A stretch of 64,000 nucleotides of DNA from Pontivivens nitratireducens (GTDB taxonomy: Bacteria; Pseudomonadota; Alphaproteobacteria; Rhodobacterales; Rhodobacteraceae). The translations under genes and the position numbers were made by a program. The notes beneath the pieces were generated by a model. It was not told the origin of the DNA, did no database searches, and saw only the letters and a program-made list of their open reading frames with translations. The DNA is taken from the NCBI RefSeq assembly GCF_014235845.1, contig NZ_JACJUQ010000003.1:1-64000 (forward strand), in the 5' to 3' direction. This document shows, one piece after another, positions 8,621 through 16,700 of this stretch; the first letter of the stretch is position 1, and each line of letters starts with the position of its first letter.

Positions 8621-9397
8621 TCAGTCGATGGCCGATGCATCATCAAGCTCTGTTTTTGTATTTTCATTTTTGGTTGTGCCGGCAGCGCGATCGGCCAATG
8701 CTGAACCCGTTGGCGCGCTTTCTCCGTATTGTCGTCGGATGTCTTTTGAAATCAAATCGCCTGCAAACAGGATATGCTCCTGCATGCGGTTCGATGCGCG
8801 CATGGATTGACCAGCCTGAAGGCAAGAAAGGATTTGTTCGTGATCCCTTTGCGATCCCTCCAATAGAACCATATTCGGCGACGCGCCGATGGTCGCGATC
8901 ACCTTGAATGACATCATCGGCATGAGCGCCACATGTGCCAGGGAGTTGCTGAGGGTTTCATTCCCTGCGGCGTCGACGATTGTCTGGTGAAAACGGTTGT
9001 TCATGTTGCGCCACTCTTCATGCTGAAACCGCGACGCACCCTTCCCAAGAAGATCTCGCCCTTCTGCCACGCAGGCTTCGAGCGTAGCCGAGGTTTCTGC
9101 CGACAGGCCTGTTTCGGCGACTATTTGGGAGGCAAGAGCCTCTAGCGCGGCACGCACCATATGAGCCTCGGAAATGGTTTCATGGTTGACGCTGCGCACG
9201 CGGTATCCGCGTTGGGCTTCGTAGACCAACAATCCTTCGTTCGACAATGTTTGCAGGGCGGCACGGACAGGGGTGCGCGAAATGCCCAGATATTCACTGA
9301 CCTGACGCTCGGTGATCGACGGACCGGTAGAAAATTCACCGTTCAATATGGCGACGCGCAACTTCTCAACGGCTTTTTCAACAAGGGTCAATTTCAT
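8621..9397 (-). CDS. GntR-family regulator, FadR/FCD type
   Basis: This 258-residue regulator has an N-terminal winged helix (ITERQVSEYLGISRTPVRAA) followed by an all-helical FCD ligand-binding domain (MVRAALEALASQIVAE; NNRFHQTIVDAAGN). FCD regulators usually bind small organic acids and repress catabolic genes. I place the start at the ATG at 9397. The ATG at 9412 lies within the operator repeat and has no ribosome binding site, whereas GTGAG precedes 9397. The gene is divergent from the VOC/hydrolase/CoA-transferase genes and shares a short control region with them. The C-terminal 25 residues look disordered and may vary. Confidence 0.88.
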   Translation of the reverse strand: MKLTLVEKAVEKLRVAILNGEFSTGPSITERQVSEYLGISRTPVRAALQTLSNEGLLVYEAQRGYRVRSVNHETISEAHMVRAALEALASQIVAETGLSAETSATLEACVAEGRDLLGKGASRFQHEEWRNMNNRFHQTIVDAAGNETLSNSLAHVALMPMMSFKVIATIGASPNMVLLEGSQRDHEQILSCLQAGQSMRASNRMQEHILFAGDLISKDIRRQYGESAPTGSALADRAAGTTKNENTKTELDDASAID

Positions 9398-9402
9398 CTC
9401 AC

Positions 9403-9412
9403 TGGTATACAT
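9403..9412 (-). promoter_or_regulatory. GntR operator copy 1 (ATGTATACCA)
   Basis: ATGTATACCA on the minus strand, preceded by AAA, sits just upstream of the chosen start of the GntR gene. The same ten bases recur on the plus strand at 9455-9464, so the two copies face each other across 42 bp. The GTATAC core is of the type bound by FCD-class GntR proteins. The position suggests self-repression. Confidence 0.6.
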
Positions 9413-9454
9413 TTTAGCAATTTATAAACGAAAAAGTTGACCTAATCCAGGTAA

Positions 9455-9464
9455 ATGTATACCA
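9455..9464 (+). promoter_or_regulatory. GntR operator copy 2 (ATGTATACCA)
   Basis: This is the second copy of the ten-base element, 36 bp before the VOC-gene start. It overlaps a possible -10 box (TATACC at 9458) that lies 15 bases after TTGACC at 9437. Binding here would block transcription of the 9500-13553 operon. The promoter boxes are tentative. Confidence 0.55.
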
Positions 9465-9499
9465 ATCGAGAGATCGCAGTATCCTCTGAGGAGAAACAA

Positions 9500-10033
9500 A
9501 TGACTATCAACGGATTGCATCATGTCGCCTACAGATGTCGCGACGCCAAGGAGACGACTGAGTTCTACAAGAAGTATATGGACCTTGATTTGACCATCGC
9601 GGTTGCGGAGAACGAAGTACCGTCAACCGGTGAATGGTCCCCGCATGTTCACATCTTTTTGGAAATGGGCGACGGTTCGTTCCTGGCGTTTTTCGAACTC
9701 CCTGAATCTCCCGAGATGCAAATGGATGCGAACACTCCTGACTGGGTGCAACATCTTGCACTCAAGGTGGCCGATATGGAGACGCTGGAACGATATAAGA
9801 AACGTTTGGTGGATGGTGGCATTGATGTCGTTGGGCCGGCCGATCACAAGATATGCCAATCGATCTACTTTTTTGATCCGAACGGGCACCGGATGGAGCT
9901 GGCTGTAGACACAACCTCGCCGGAGATGGCCAGAGAGTTGGGCCGCAGGGCAAAGCCGATGCTGGAAGAGTGGAGCAAGACCAAGCGCGCACCTGACGTG
10001 GATGAATTCATGCACGGCAATGTGAGAGGGTGA
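9500..10033 (+). CDS. VOC-family (glyoxalase/extradiol dioxygenase-like) protein
   Basis: This 177-residue protein has the two-module vicinal-oxygen-chelate pattern: GLHHVAYRCRDAKETTEFYK at the start, HVHIFLEMGDGSFLAFFEL in the first module, WVQHLALKVADMETLERYK in the second, and FFDPNGHRMELAVD with a probable metal-binding Glu near the end. Candidate metal ligands are the His of GLHHVAY, the His of VQHLALKV and that Glu. The family includes lyases, isomerases and dioxygenases, so the reaction cannot be named. I chose the ATG at 9500 for its GAGGAG site; the upstream in-frame ATG lies inside the operator. It leads an operon with the hydrolase 4 bp downstream. Confidence 0.85.
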   Translation: MTINGLHHVAYRCRDAKETTEFYKKYMDLDLTIAVAENEVPSTGEWSPHVHIFLEMGDGSFLAFFELPESPEMQMDANTPDWVQHLALKVADMETLERYKKRLVDGGIDVVGPADHKICQSIYFFDPNGHRMELAVDTTSPEMARELGRRAKPMLEEWSKTKRAPDVDEFMHGNVRG

Positions 10034-10037
10034 CGAG

Positions 10038-11228
10038 ATGGCTGGCAGCAACACAACATTAAAATCATACGATATTGTGAGGGTGCCAGTCATCGTTCAA
10101 TTCCGTGAGGAAGCCGCGTTTACTGAGACCTACGGGTTCACTGGCAGTCAAGGCTCGGTGTTTCTGGAGGGACAGCGAATAATTCCGCAGGATTTACCTT
10201 CGGACACTGTTCTTGTTTTCATGCATCCTGCGTCGACCTTGCACCTGATGCCCCTGCCCGTTGCATTAGCTAAAGCTGGTTTTCACGTGCTTTCCTGCGC
10301 CTCGCGCTATGCCAAGAACGATACCGCATTGATTATGGAAAAAGTATGCGCGGATTTGGGCGCATATATCCGGTATGCCCGTGAAGAGTTGGGTTATCGC
10401 AACGTCGTCCTGTGTGGCTGGAGCGGTGGCGGATCACTTGCAGTGTTCTATCAAAGTCAAGCCGAGCATCCCTCGATTACGCAAACGCCAGTTGGGGACG
10501 TGTACGATCTGACACGCGCGAAGCTGCCGCCCGCCGATGCGGTCATGTTCATCGCCGCACATACGGGGCGAGCGCGGATTTTGTCAGAATGGATCGATCC
10601 TTCAGTCATGGATGAAAGTAATCCCGACATTCGTGACACTGCTTTTGATCTTTACGCCGAAAATGGTCCGAAACCGCCTTACGATGCGGATTTTGTGGTC
10701 GAGTTTCGCAAACGCCAACTTGCGCGTATGAGAAGGATTACCGACACGGTTCTGGAGCAACTTGCACATTTAAAACGCGGTGGTGGAGCAGAAATCGAAC
10801 GTCCCTTTATTGTGCACCGGACCATGGCAGATCCGCGTTTTCTGGACCCAACACAAGAACCAAATGAGCGCCGCCCCGGCTGGAGCTATCTTGGAAATCC
10901 CGAAACCGTAAATACCGGACCAGTAGGGCTCGCCCGTTTTAGCACCCTGCGCGCCTGGCTTTCTCAGTGGTCACCAAATCATTCGCGCGCCGATGCAGAA
11001 GAATGCGTCGGGCACATTGCCTGTCCGCTGTTGCTGATCGAAAATGGTGCCGATGACGCGGTGCCGCCCAGCCATCCTGCTTGCGTATTTGAGGCCGGCA
11101 AAATGGCGGACAAGACGTACCTTCGGGTAGACGGCGCAACGCATTATTACCGCGAACAACCTGAAAAGCAGGCAGAAGTTATCCGCGAAATACGCGCCTG
11201 GCTCAAGGAACGGTTGCTGCTCCGTTAA
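10038..11228 (+). CDS. alpha/beta-hydrolase-fold enzyme
   Basis: This 396-residue protein has a nucleophile elbow GWSGGG (Ser of a GxSxG-type motif), a later GADDAVPPSHP segment where the catalytic acid is expected, and ATHYY near the C-terminus with the probable catalytic His. It is longer than a minimal hydrolase because of an insertion between the elbow and the acid that probably forms a lid. No signal peptide is visible, so it is cytoplasmic. It follows the VOC gene by 4 bp and precedes the CoA-transferase, which fits hydrolysis of an ester, lactone or C-C bond before CoA activation. The substrate is unknown. Confidence 0.85.
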   Translation: MAGSNTTLKSYDIVRVPVIVQFREEAAFTETYGFTGSQGSVFLEGQRIIPQDLPSDTVLVFMHPASTLHLMPLPVALAKAGFHVLSCASRYAKNDTALIMEKVCADLGAYIRYAREELGYRNVVLCGWSGGGSLAVFYQSQAEHPSITQTPVGDVYDLTRAKLPPADAVMFIAAHTGRARILSEWIDPSVMDESNPDIRDTAFDLYAENGPKPPYDADFVVEFRKRQLARMRRITDTVLEQLAHLKRGGGAEIERPFIVHRTMADPRFLDPTQEPNERRPGWSYLGNPETVNTGPVGLARFSTLRAWLSQWSPNHSRADAEECVGHIACPLLLIENGADDAVPPSHPACVFEAGKMADKTYLRVDGATHYYREQPEKQAEVIREIRAWLKERLLLR

Positions 11229-11235
11229 AACGAGA

Positions 11236-11260
11236 GCGTTTCCACGTTTCGTTGAAACGC
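11236..11260 (+). promoter_or_regulatory. intercistronic hairpin
   Basis: GCGTTTC (11236-11242) pairs with GAAACGC (11254-11260) in the 151-bp gap between the hydrolase and the CoA-transferase. There is no T-run, so it is more likely an mRNA-processing or stability element than a terminator. Confidence 0.4.
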
Positions 11261-11379
11261 AGTTACGAGGCACGGTCTTTCTCACTGGCCAGTAACGAAT
11301 ATGCAAACTCCATATTTTCCAAGGTTTGACGGAACGCAAGAATAGGTCTGAATACAAGGGCCGCAAACAGGACTACGAA

Positions 11380-12630
11380 ATGACGAAAAGACCTCGCGAT
11401 GAAAATAACACGCTCGGAACTAAAGGAGGCCCGTTGGACGGGATCCGCGTAATAGAATTGGGGCATTTCATAGCGGCCCCTTTCTGTGCTCGTCTTCTTG
11501 CGGACCTCGGGGCCGAAGTGATCAAGGTGGAGCCTCCATCTGGAGATCCAGTGCGTGAATGGGGACTGAAGAAGGACGGTAATTCGATATGGTGGTCCGT
11601 ACACGGCCGTAACAAGCAGACGGTTACTGCTAACCTCAAATCTGAGGCCGGCCGACAGATTGTGATTGATTTGGTGAAGCAATCCGATGTGCTGATCGAA
11701 AATTTTCGAGCCGGACACCTGGCTCAACTGGGCCTTTCTGATGAAGTCTTGCGGGAGGCGAACCAACGGCTGATAATCGCGCACGTTTCCGGCTTTGGTC
11801 AAACGGGTCCGGACAAGGATCGCTCGGGTTTTGGCGCGATTGGTGAAGCTATGGGCGGGCTACGCTATTTGACCAATCACGCTCCGGGTACAACTGATCT
11901 GCCACCTGTACGGGTGGGTATTAGCATCGGCGATAGCATTGCCGGTATGTACGCAGCGATTGGAATCATTTCCGGGCTTTGGCAGCGGGATCATGTTGGC
12001 GGTACAAACCAGGGCCAGCCTGTTGATGTCGCACTGACGGAATCGGTCTTAAGCATGATGGAAGGGTTGATTCCAGAGCATAGTGTCTTGGGAGTAGTAC
12101 GAGAACCGGTTGGCGCACGTATTCCTACCGCCGCACCTACGAGTGCGTATCGCAGCGCTGATGGAAAGTGGATCGTTATAGCGGCGAATTCCCAACCTCT
12201 CTTCGCCAGCCTCTGCACTGTGATGGAACGCCCTGAATTATCAGAAGACCCGCGGTTTAGGGACAATCAAAGCAGGGTGAACAATGTTGACGCTCTGGAT
12301 GACGCGATTCAAAGTTGGACGGAAGGACTGGATATCGAGCAGATAGAGGCAGCACTGGTCAAAGGCAACATTCCCGCAAGTCGGATTTACAACGCAGAAG
12401 ATATCGCGCTAGATCGACAGTATCGCGCACGCGGCATGGTTCATGAGGTGGAGGATCCACTGATAGGAAGGGTGTCGCACCCCGGTGTCGTACCGCATAT
12501 GCCTGAATCGGAACGGCATCTTTGCTGGACCGGACGCAAGATCGGCGCGGACAGTGACACTATCCTTTCCACACTTTTGGGTATGTCCAAAGAGAGGATC
12601 GAGGAACTGCGCAGAGAGGGTGCGATATGA
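11380..12630 (+). CDS. family III CoA-transferase (CaiB/BaiF)
   Basis: This 416-residue protein shows the family pattern: LDGIRVIELGHFIAAPFCAR at the start, LADLGAEVIKVEPPSGDPVR, NKQTVTANLKSEAGR, DVLIENFRAG and HVSGFGQTGP. These enzymes move CoA between carboxylic acids. The segment that often carries the catalytic Asp reads SGFGAIGEAMGG, with Gly where formyl-CoA transferase has Asp, so the nucleophile may lie elsewhere or the subgroup may differ. I chose the ATG at 11380; the longer frame begins with a non-ATG codon. Its stop overlaps the start of the lyase gene by 4 bases, so activation and cleavage are coupled. Confidence 0.9.
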   Translation: MTKRPRDENNTLGTKGGPLDGIRVIELGHFIAAPFCARLLADLGAEVIKVEPPSGDPVREWGLKKDGNSIWWSVHGRNKQTVTANLKSEAGRQIVIDLVKQSDVLIENFRAGHLAQLGLSDEVLREANQRLIIAHVSGFGQTGPDKDRSGFGAIGEAMGGLRYLTNHAPGTTDLPPVRVGISIGDSIAGMYAAIGIISGLWQRDHVGGTNQGQPVDVALTESVLSMMEGLIPEHSVLGVVREPVGARIPTAAPTSAYRSADGKWIVIAANSQPLFASLCTVMERPELSEDPRFRDNQSRVNNVDALDDAIQSWTEGLDIEQIEAALVKGNIPASRIYNAEDIALDRQYRARGMVHEVEDPLIGRVSHPGVVPHMPESERHLCWTGRKIGADSDTILSTLLGMSKERIEELRREGAI

Positions 12631-13553
12631 ACACTTCAGTTACACTCGTTGAAGTTGGCCCCCGTGACGGTTTTCAATCGGTGGGTCCGTTTATACCGAC
12701 CGAGAAGAAATTGCACTTCCTGACACAACTGGACGCATGTGGACTGCATGATATCGAGATCGGCTCGTTCGTCAGCCAAAAGGCGTTACCGCAACTGGCC
12801 GATACGCCGACCCTCCTCGAACTGGCCCGCGATATTCCGAGGCTCCGCCCTCGGGTTCTGGTCCCTACATTGCAGCAAGGACGAAGGGCGTTAGCAGCCG
12901 ACGCCCCCTGTCTGGCTTTCGTACTTTCGGTTTCCGAGGCGCACAACCGCTCGAATGTGCGGCGCACACCAGAAGCGTCGGCGAGCGAATATGTGGCATT
13001 GGCAACAAGTCTGCCTGACGACAAAGAAATGCGGCTTAATATTGGGACCGCTTTTGATTGCCCATTTGAGGGGCGGGTTCAAGTGGATGATGTGGTGCGA
13101 TTGCTCGAGCCATTGATCTCCGCCTTGCCACGTGCAGAGTTTTGCCTATGCGATACGACCGGTCGTGCGGATCCGAAGCAGGTTTCGGACCTCTTCAAAG
13201 CGGTAGGCGAAAGTTTCGGACGTGATCTGCGCTGGGCCTTTCACGCTCATGACACCTATGGGCTTGGCGCAGCGAATGTGTATGCTGCATTTCTCCAGGG
13301 CGTGCGTGTTTTCGATGCTTCCATAGCAGGGCTAGGAGGATGTCCATTCGCGCCCGGTGCAACAGGCAACGTCGCAACCGAAGACCTTATCTACATGTTT
13401 GAGAAAATGGGCGTCTCGACAGGATGCGATTTGGACAGAATGGTTGCGTTGGCAGGCGAGGCAGCCTTACTGCCTGGCGCACAATCCGGCGGACGGGCCA
13501 GACAAGCAATTACAGCGCGGTATGCGGCAGAATTGAATAGTTCCAGCACATAA
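12627..13553 (+). CDS. hydroxymethylglutaryl-CoA lyase family protein
   Basis: This 308-residue TIM-barrel lyase has the HMGL signature set: VGPRDGFQ with catalytic Arg and Asp, CDTTGRADP, the metal-binding HAHDTYG, and the loop GLGGCPFAPGATGNVATEDL with the catalytic Cys. HMG-CoA lyases cleave 3-hydroxy-3-alkylglutaryl-type CoA esters to acetyl-CoA and a 3-oxoacid or ketone. It starts inside the end of the CoA-transferase gene (ATGA overlap), which strongly suggests that it acts on the CoA ester made there. Whether the substrate is HMG-CoA itself or a larger analogue is unknown. Confidence 0.92.
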   Translation: MNTSVTLVEVGPRDGFQSVGPFIPTEKKLHFLTQLDACGLHDIEIGSFVSQKALPQLADTPTLLELARDIPRLRPRVLVPTLQQGRRALAADAPCLAFVLSVSEAHNRSNVRRTPEASASEYVALATSLPDDKEMRLNIGTAFDCPFEGRVQVDDVVRLLEPLISALPRAEFCLCDTTGRADPKQVSDLFKAVGESFGRDLRWAFHAHDTYGLGAANVYAAFLQGVRVFDASIAGLGGCPFAPGATGNVATEDLIYMFEKMGVSTGCDLDRMVALAGEAALLPGAQSGGRARQAITARYAAELNSSST

Positions 13554-13767
13554 ACGGGGACTGCCCGCCAAATCAAACCGCGGGCCACGCCAGCCAATCT
13601 GCCAGAGATATAACATGAGCCGTTATTACTGAGCAGCCGTGCACAGCAATTCTATCCGATGCCGCTTTTCATATAGCAGGCTTCAGCCATGAATTGCGGT
13701 AATGGCGCGCGCTACCCGCAAGGGTGCTGTCGTGCCACGCAGTTCAAATTTCGTTCAAAGCAGCATC

Positions 13768-13791
13768 GCTGCCCCCGTCGCCGGGGGCAGC
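13768..13791 (-). terminator. hairpin after gltB
   Basis: A perfect 10-bp stem with a 4-base loop (GCTGCCCCCG pairing with CGGGGGCAGC) lies 7 bases after the gltB stop on the minus strand. No clear T-run follows, so its terminating strength is uncertain, but position and stability fit the end of the gltB transcript. The rest of 13554-13767 contains no recognisable gene. Confidence 0.6.
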
Positions 13792-13798
13792 TGGGTTC

Positions 13799-16700
13799 TC
13801 ATTCCGCCGGGATCGCGTCGGCGCGGTCGCTGAGAGGGGCGGACAGACGGTTCAGCATCTCCTTGGGGCAGACTTGCCGGAACCGGGTGATTTCGTCCGA
13901 CCAGTTGCGCAGGATTTCCTCGCCCCGGCGCGAGCCGGTCTCGGCCACGTGCTGCTCGATCAGATCGCGCAGGACACCCTCCCAATGGGCGCTTTCGACA
14001 TTCACGGCGATGATGCTCTCATCGTTCATGCGCACGTCGAAATCGCCTGCGATATCATAGACGAAGGCCATGCCGCCGGTCATGCCCGCGCCGAAATTAT
14101 CCCCGATCGAACCGAGGATGACCGCCACGCCGCCAGTCATGTATTCGCAGCCGTTCGAGCCGCAGCCCTCGATCACCACCGATGCACCGGAGTTGCGGAC
14201 GCAGAACCGCTCACCCGCGCGCCCATTGGCGAACAATTCGCCCGCCGTGGCACCATACAGCACCGTATTGCCGATGATCGTGTTGCTGGCGGCGGTCAGC
14301 GGGCTGCCCAGAACGGGGCGAACCACGATGCGACCGCCCGACAAGCCCTTGCCGACGTAATCATTGGCATCGCCCGAGACCTCAAGCTTCAGCCCCGGTG
14401 CCGCGAACGCGCCCAGCGATTGCCCGGCGGAACCTTCCAGCTTCACCGTCAGATGGCCGCGCTGCAAATCGTTGCGCATTCCGAAGCGTCGCACGATATG
14501 CGACGACACGCGGGTGCCCACCGTCCGGTCGGTGTTTTCGACCGAATAGCTCAACTGCATCTTTTCCCCATCCTTGAAGAACGGCTGCGCGTCGTGGACG
14601 ATCTTGGCATCCAGGGTGTCCAGCACGCTCTGGCGCGGCTTGTCACGGTCATAGATCGTGCCCCGCTCCTCATCCACCGCGATCAGCATCGGGTTGAGAT
14701 CGAGGTCATCCAGATGCGCCGACCCGCGTGAGACCTGCGTCAGCAGATCCGCCCGGCCGATCACCTCGTCCAGCGACCGTGCGCCGATGCTGGCCAGCAC
14801 CTCACGCACTTCCTGCGCGTAGAAGGTGATCAGGTTCACGACCTTGTCCGCGCTGCCGGTGAACTTGCCGCGCAATTCCTCATCCTGCGTACAGACGCCG
14901 ACGGGGCAGGTATTGGACTGGCACTGACGCACCATGATGCAACCCATCGCGATCAGGGCGGCGGTGCCGATGCCATATTCCTCTGCCCCCATCATCGCGG
15001 CGATCACGATGTCGCGGCCTGTGCGCAGGCCACCGTCGGTGCGCAGCGTCACGCGGGAGCGCAGGTTGTTCAGGCTCAACACCTGATGCGCCTCGCTGAC
15101 ACCCATTTCCCACGGCAAACCGGCATGCTTGATCGAGGTTTGCGGCGACGCCCCCGTTCCACCGTTGTGGCCCGAGATCAGGATGACGTCCGCCTTCGCC
15201 TTGGCCACACCGGCGGCGATGGTGCCGACGCCGGTCTGTGCCACCAGCTTGACGCAGACCTTGGCATCCGGGTTGATCTGCTTGAGGTCGTAGATCAGCT
15301 GCGCCAGATCCTCGATCGAATAGATATCGTGGTGCGGCGGGGGCGAGATCAGCATGACGCCGGGGGTCGAATGGCGCAGCTTGGCGATCATCTCCGTCAC
15401 CTTGAAGCCGGGCAACTGCCCGCCCTCACCGGGCTTGGCGCCCTGTGCGACCTTGATTTCCAGTTCCTGACAGTTGTTGAGGTATTCCGCCGTGACACCG
15501 AAGCGGCCCGACGCAACCTGCTTGATCTTGGCCGAGGGGTTGTCGCCGTTCGGCTCAGGGCTGAAATGCCTGGGATCCTCGCCGCCCTCACCGGAATCGG
15601 ATTTCGCGCCGATGCGGTTCATCGCGACGTTCAGCGTCTTGTGCGCCTCAGGCGACAGTGCGCCCAGCGACATGCCGGGTGTCACGAACCGCTTGCGGAT
15701 GGAGGTGATGCTCTCGACCTCATCCACCGAAATCGGGCTGTTGCCCGGCTGGAAGCCCAGCAGATCGCGCAGGTGGATCGGCGCACGTGCCTGCATGGAG
15801 CGGCTGTATTCCTGCCAGATCTTGTAGCTGCCCCGGTCACAGGCGGCTTGCAGCATATGCATGCCCTGAGCCTCCCACGCATGGGATTCGCCTGACCGGC
15901 GCGCCTTGTAGAACCCGCCCACGGGCAGAATATCCGTGCCGCTGGCATAGGCGCGCGCGTGGATGTCGAGCGCCTTTTGCTGGATGCCGTGGATGCCGAT
16001 GCCGGAAATGCGCGACGGCATTCCGGGGAAGAATTCCGCGCACATCGCGCGCGACAGACCCACCGCCTCGAAGTTCAGGCCACCGCGATAGGATGAGATG
16101 ACGGAGATGCCCATCTTCGCCATGATCTTGAGCAAGCCTTGGTTGATCGCCTCGACGAAGCGGTCCATCGCCTGTGACAGCGGGCCGTCCATCAGGCCCC
16201 GTTCGATCCGGTCGGCAACGGAGTCCTGCGCCAGCCAGGCGTTGACGGTGGTCGCCCCCGATCCGATCAGCACGGCGAAGTAATGCGGATCGACACATTC
16301 GGCCGAACGCACATTGATGGAACAGAAGGTCCGCAGCCCCTTCGCCGTCAGCCCCGAATGCACGGCGGAGGTGGCGAGGATCATCGGCAGCGCGACATGC
16401 TGCTCGTCCACATTCTCATCCGTCAGGATGATGTGGTTTGCCCCGGCGCGCACGGCCTGCTCCGCCTCGGTCCGCACCCGGTCCAGAGCCTCGCGCATAC
16501 CGTCCTTCTGTGCCGCGAACGAGCAGTCGATGACAGCGGCGCTGTCCCCGAAATATGTGAGCATGCTGTCCCAGCGCGCATTGGTCAGAACAGGGCTGTC
16601 CAGCGTCAGGATCTCGGCCTGCGCGCCAGTCTGGTCCAGCACGTTCTTGAGGTTGCCGAACCGCGTTTTCAGCGACATCACGCGATGTTCGCGCAGGCTG

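Noticed and set aside
13554-13767. Search for a duplicate of the tRNA-Arg 3' end at the far side of the P450 cluster
   Set aside because: No matching repeat was seen, so the cluster cannot be called a tRNA-Arg-integrated island.
13724-14731. Rightward open frame opposite the end of gltB
   Set aside because: Antisense shadow of the gltB C-terminal beta-helix region.
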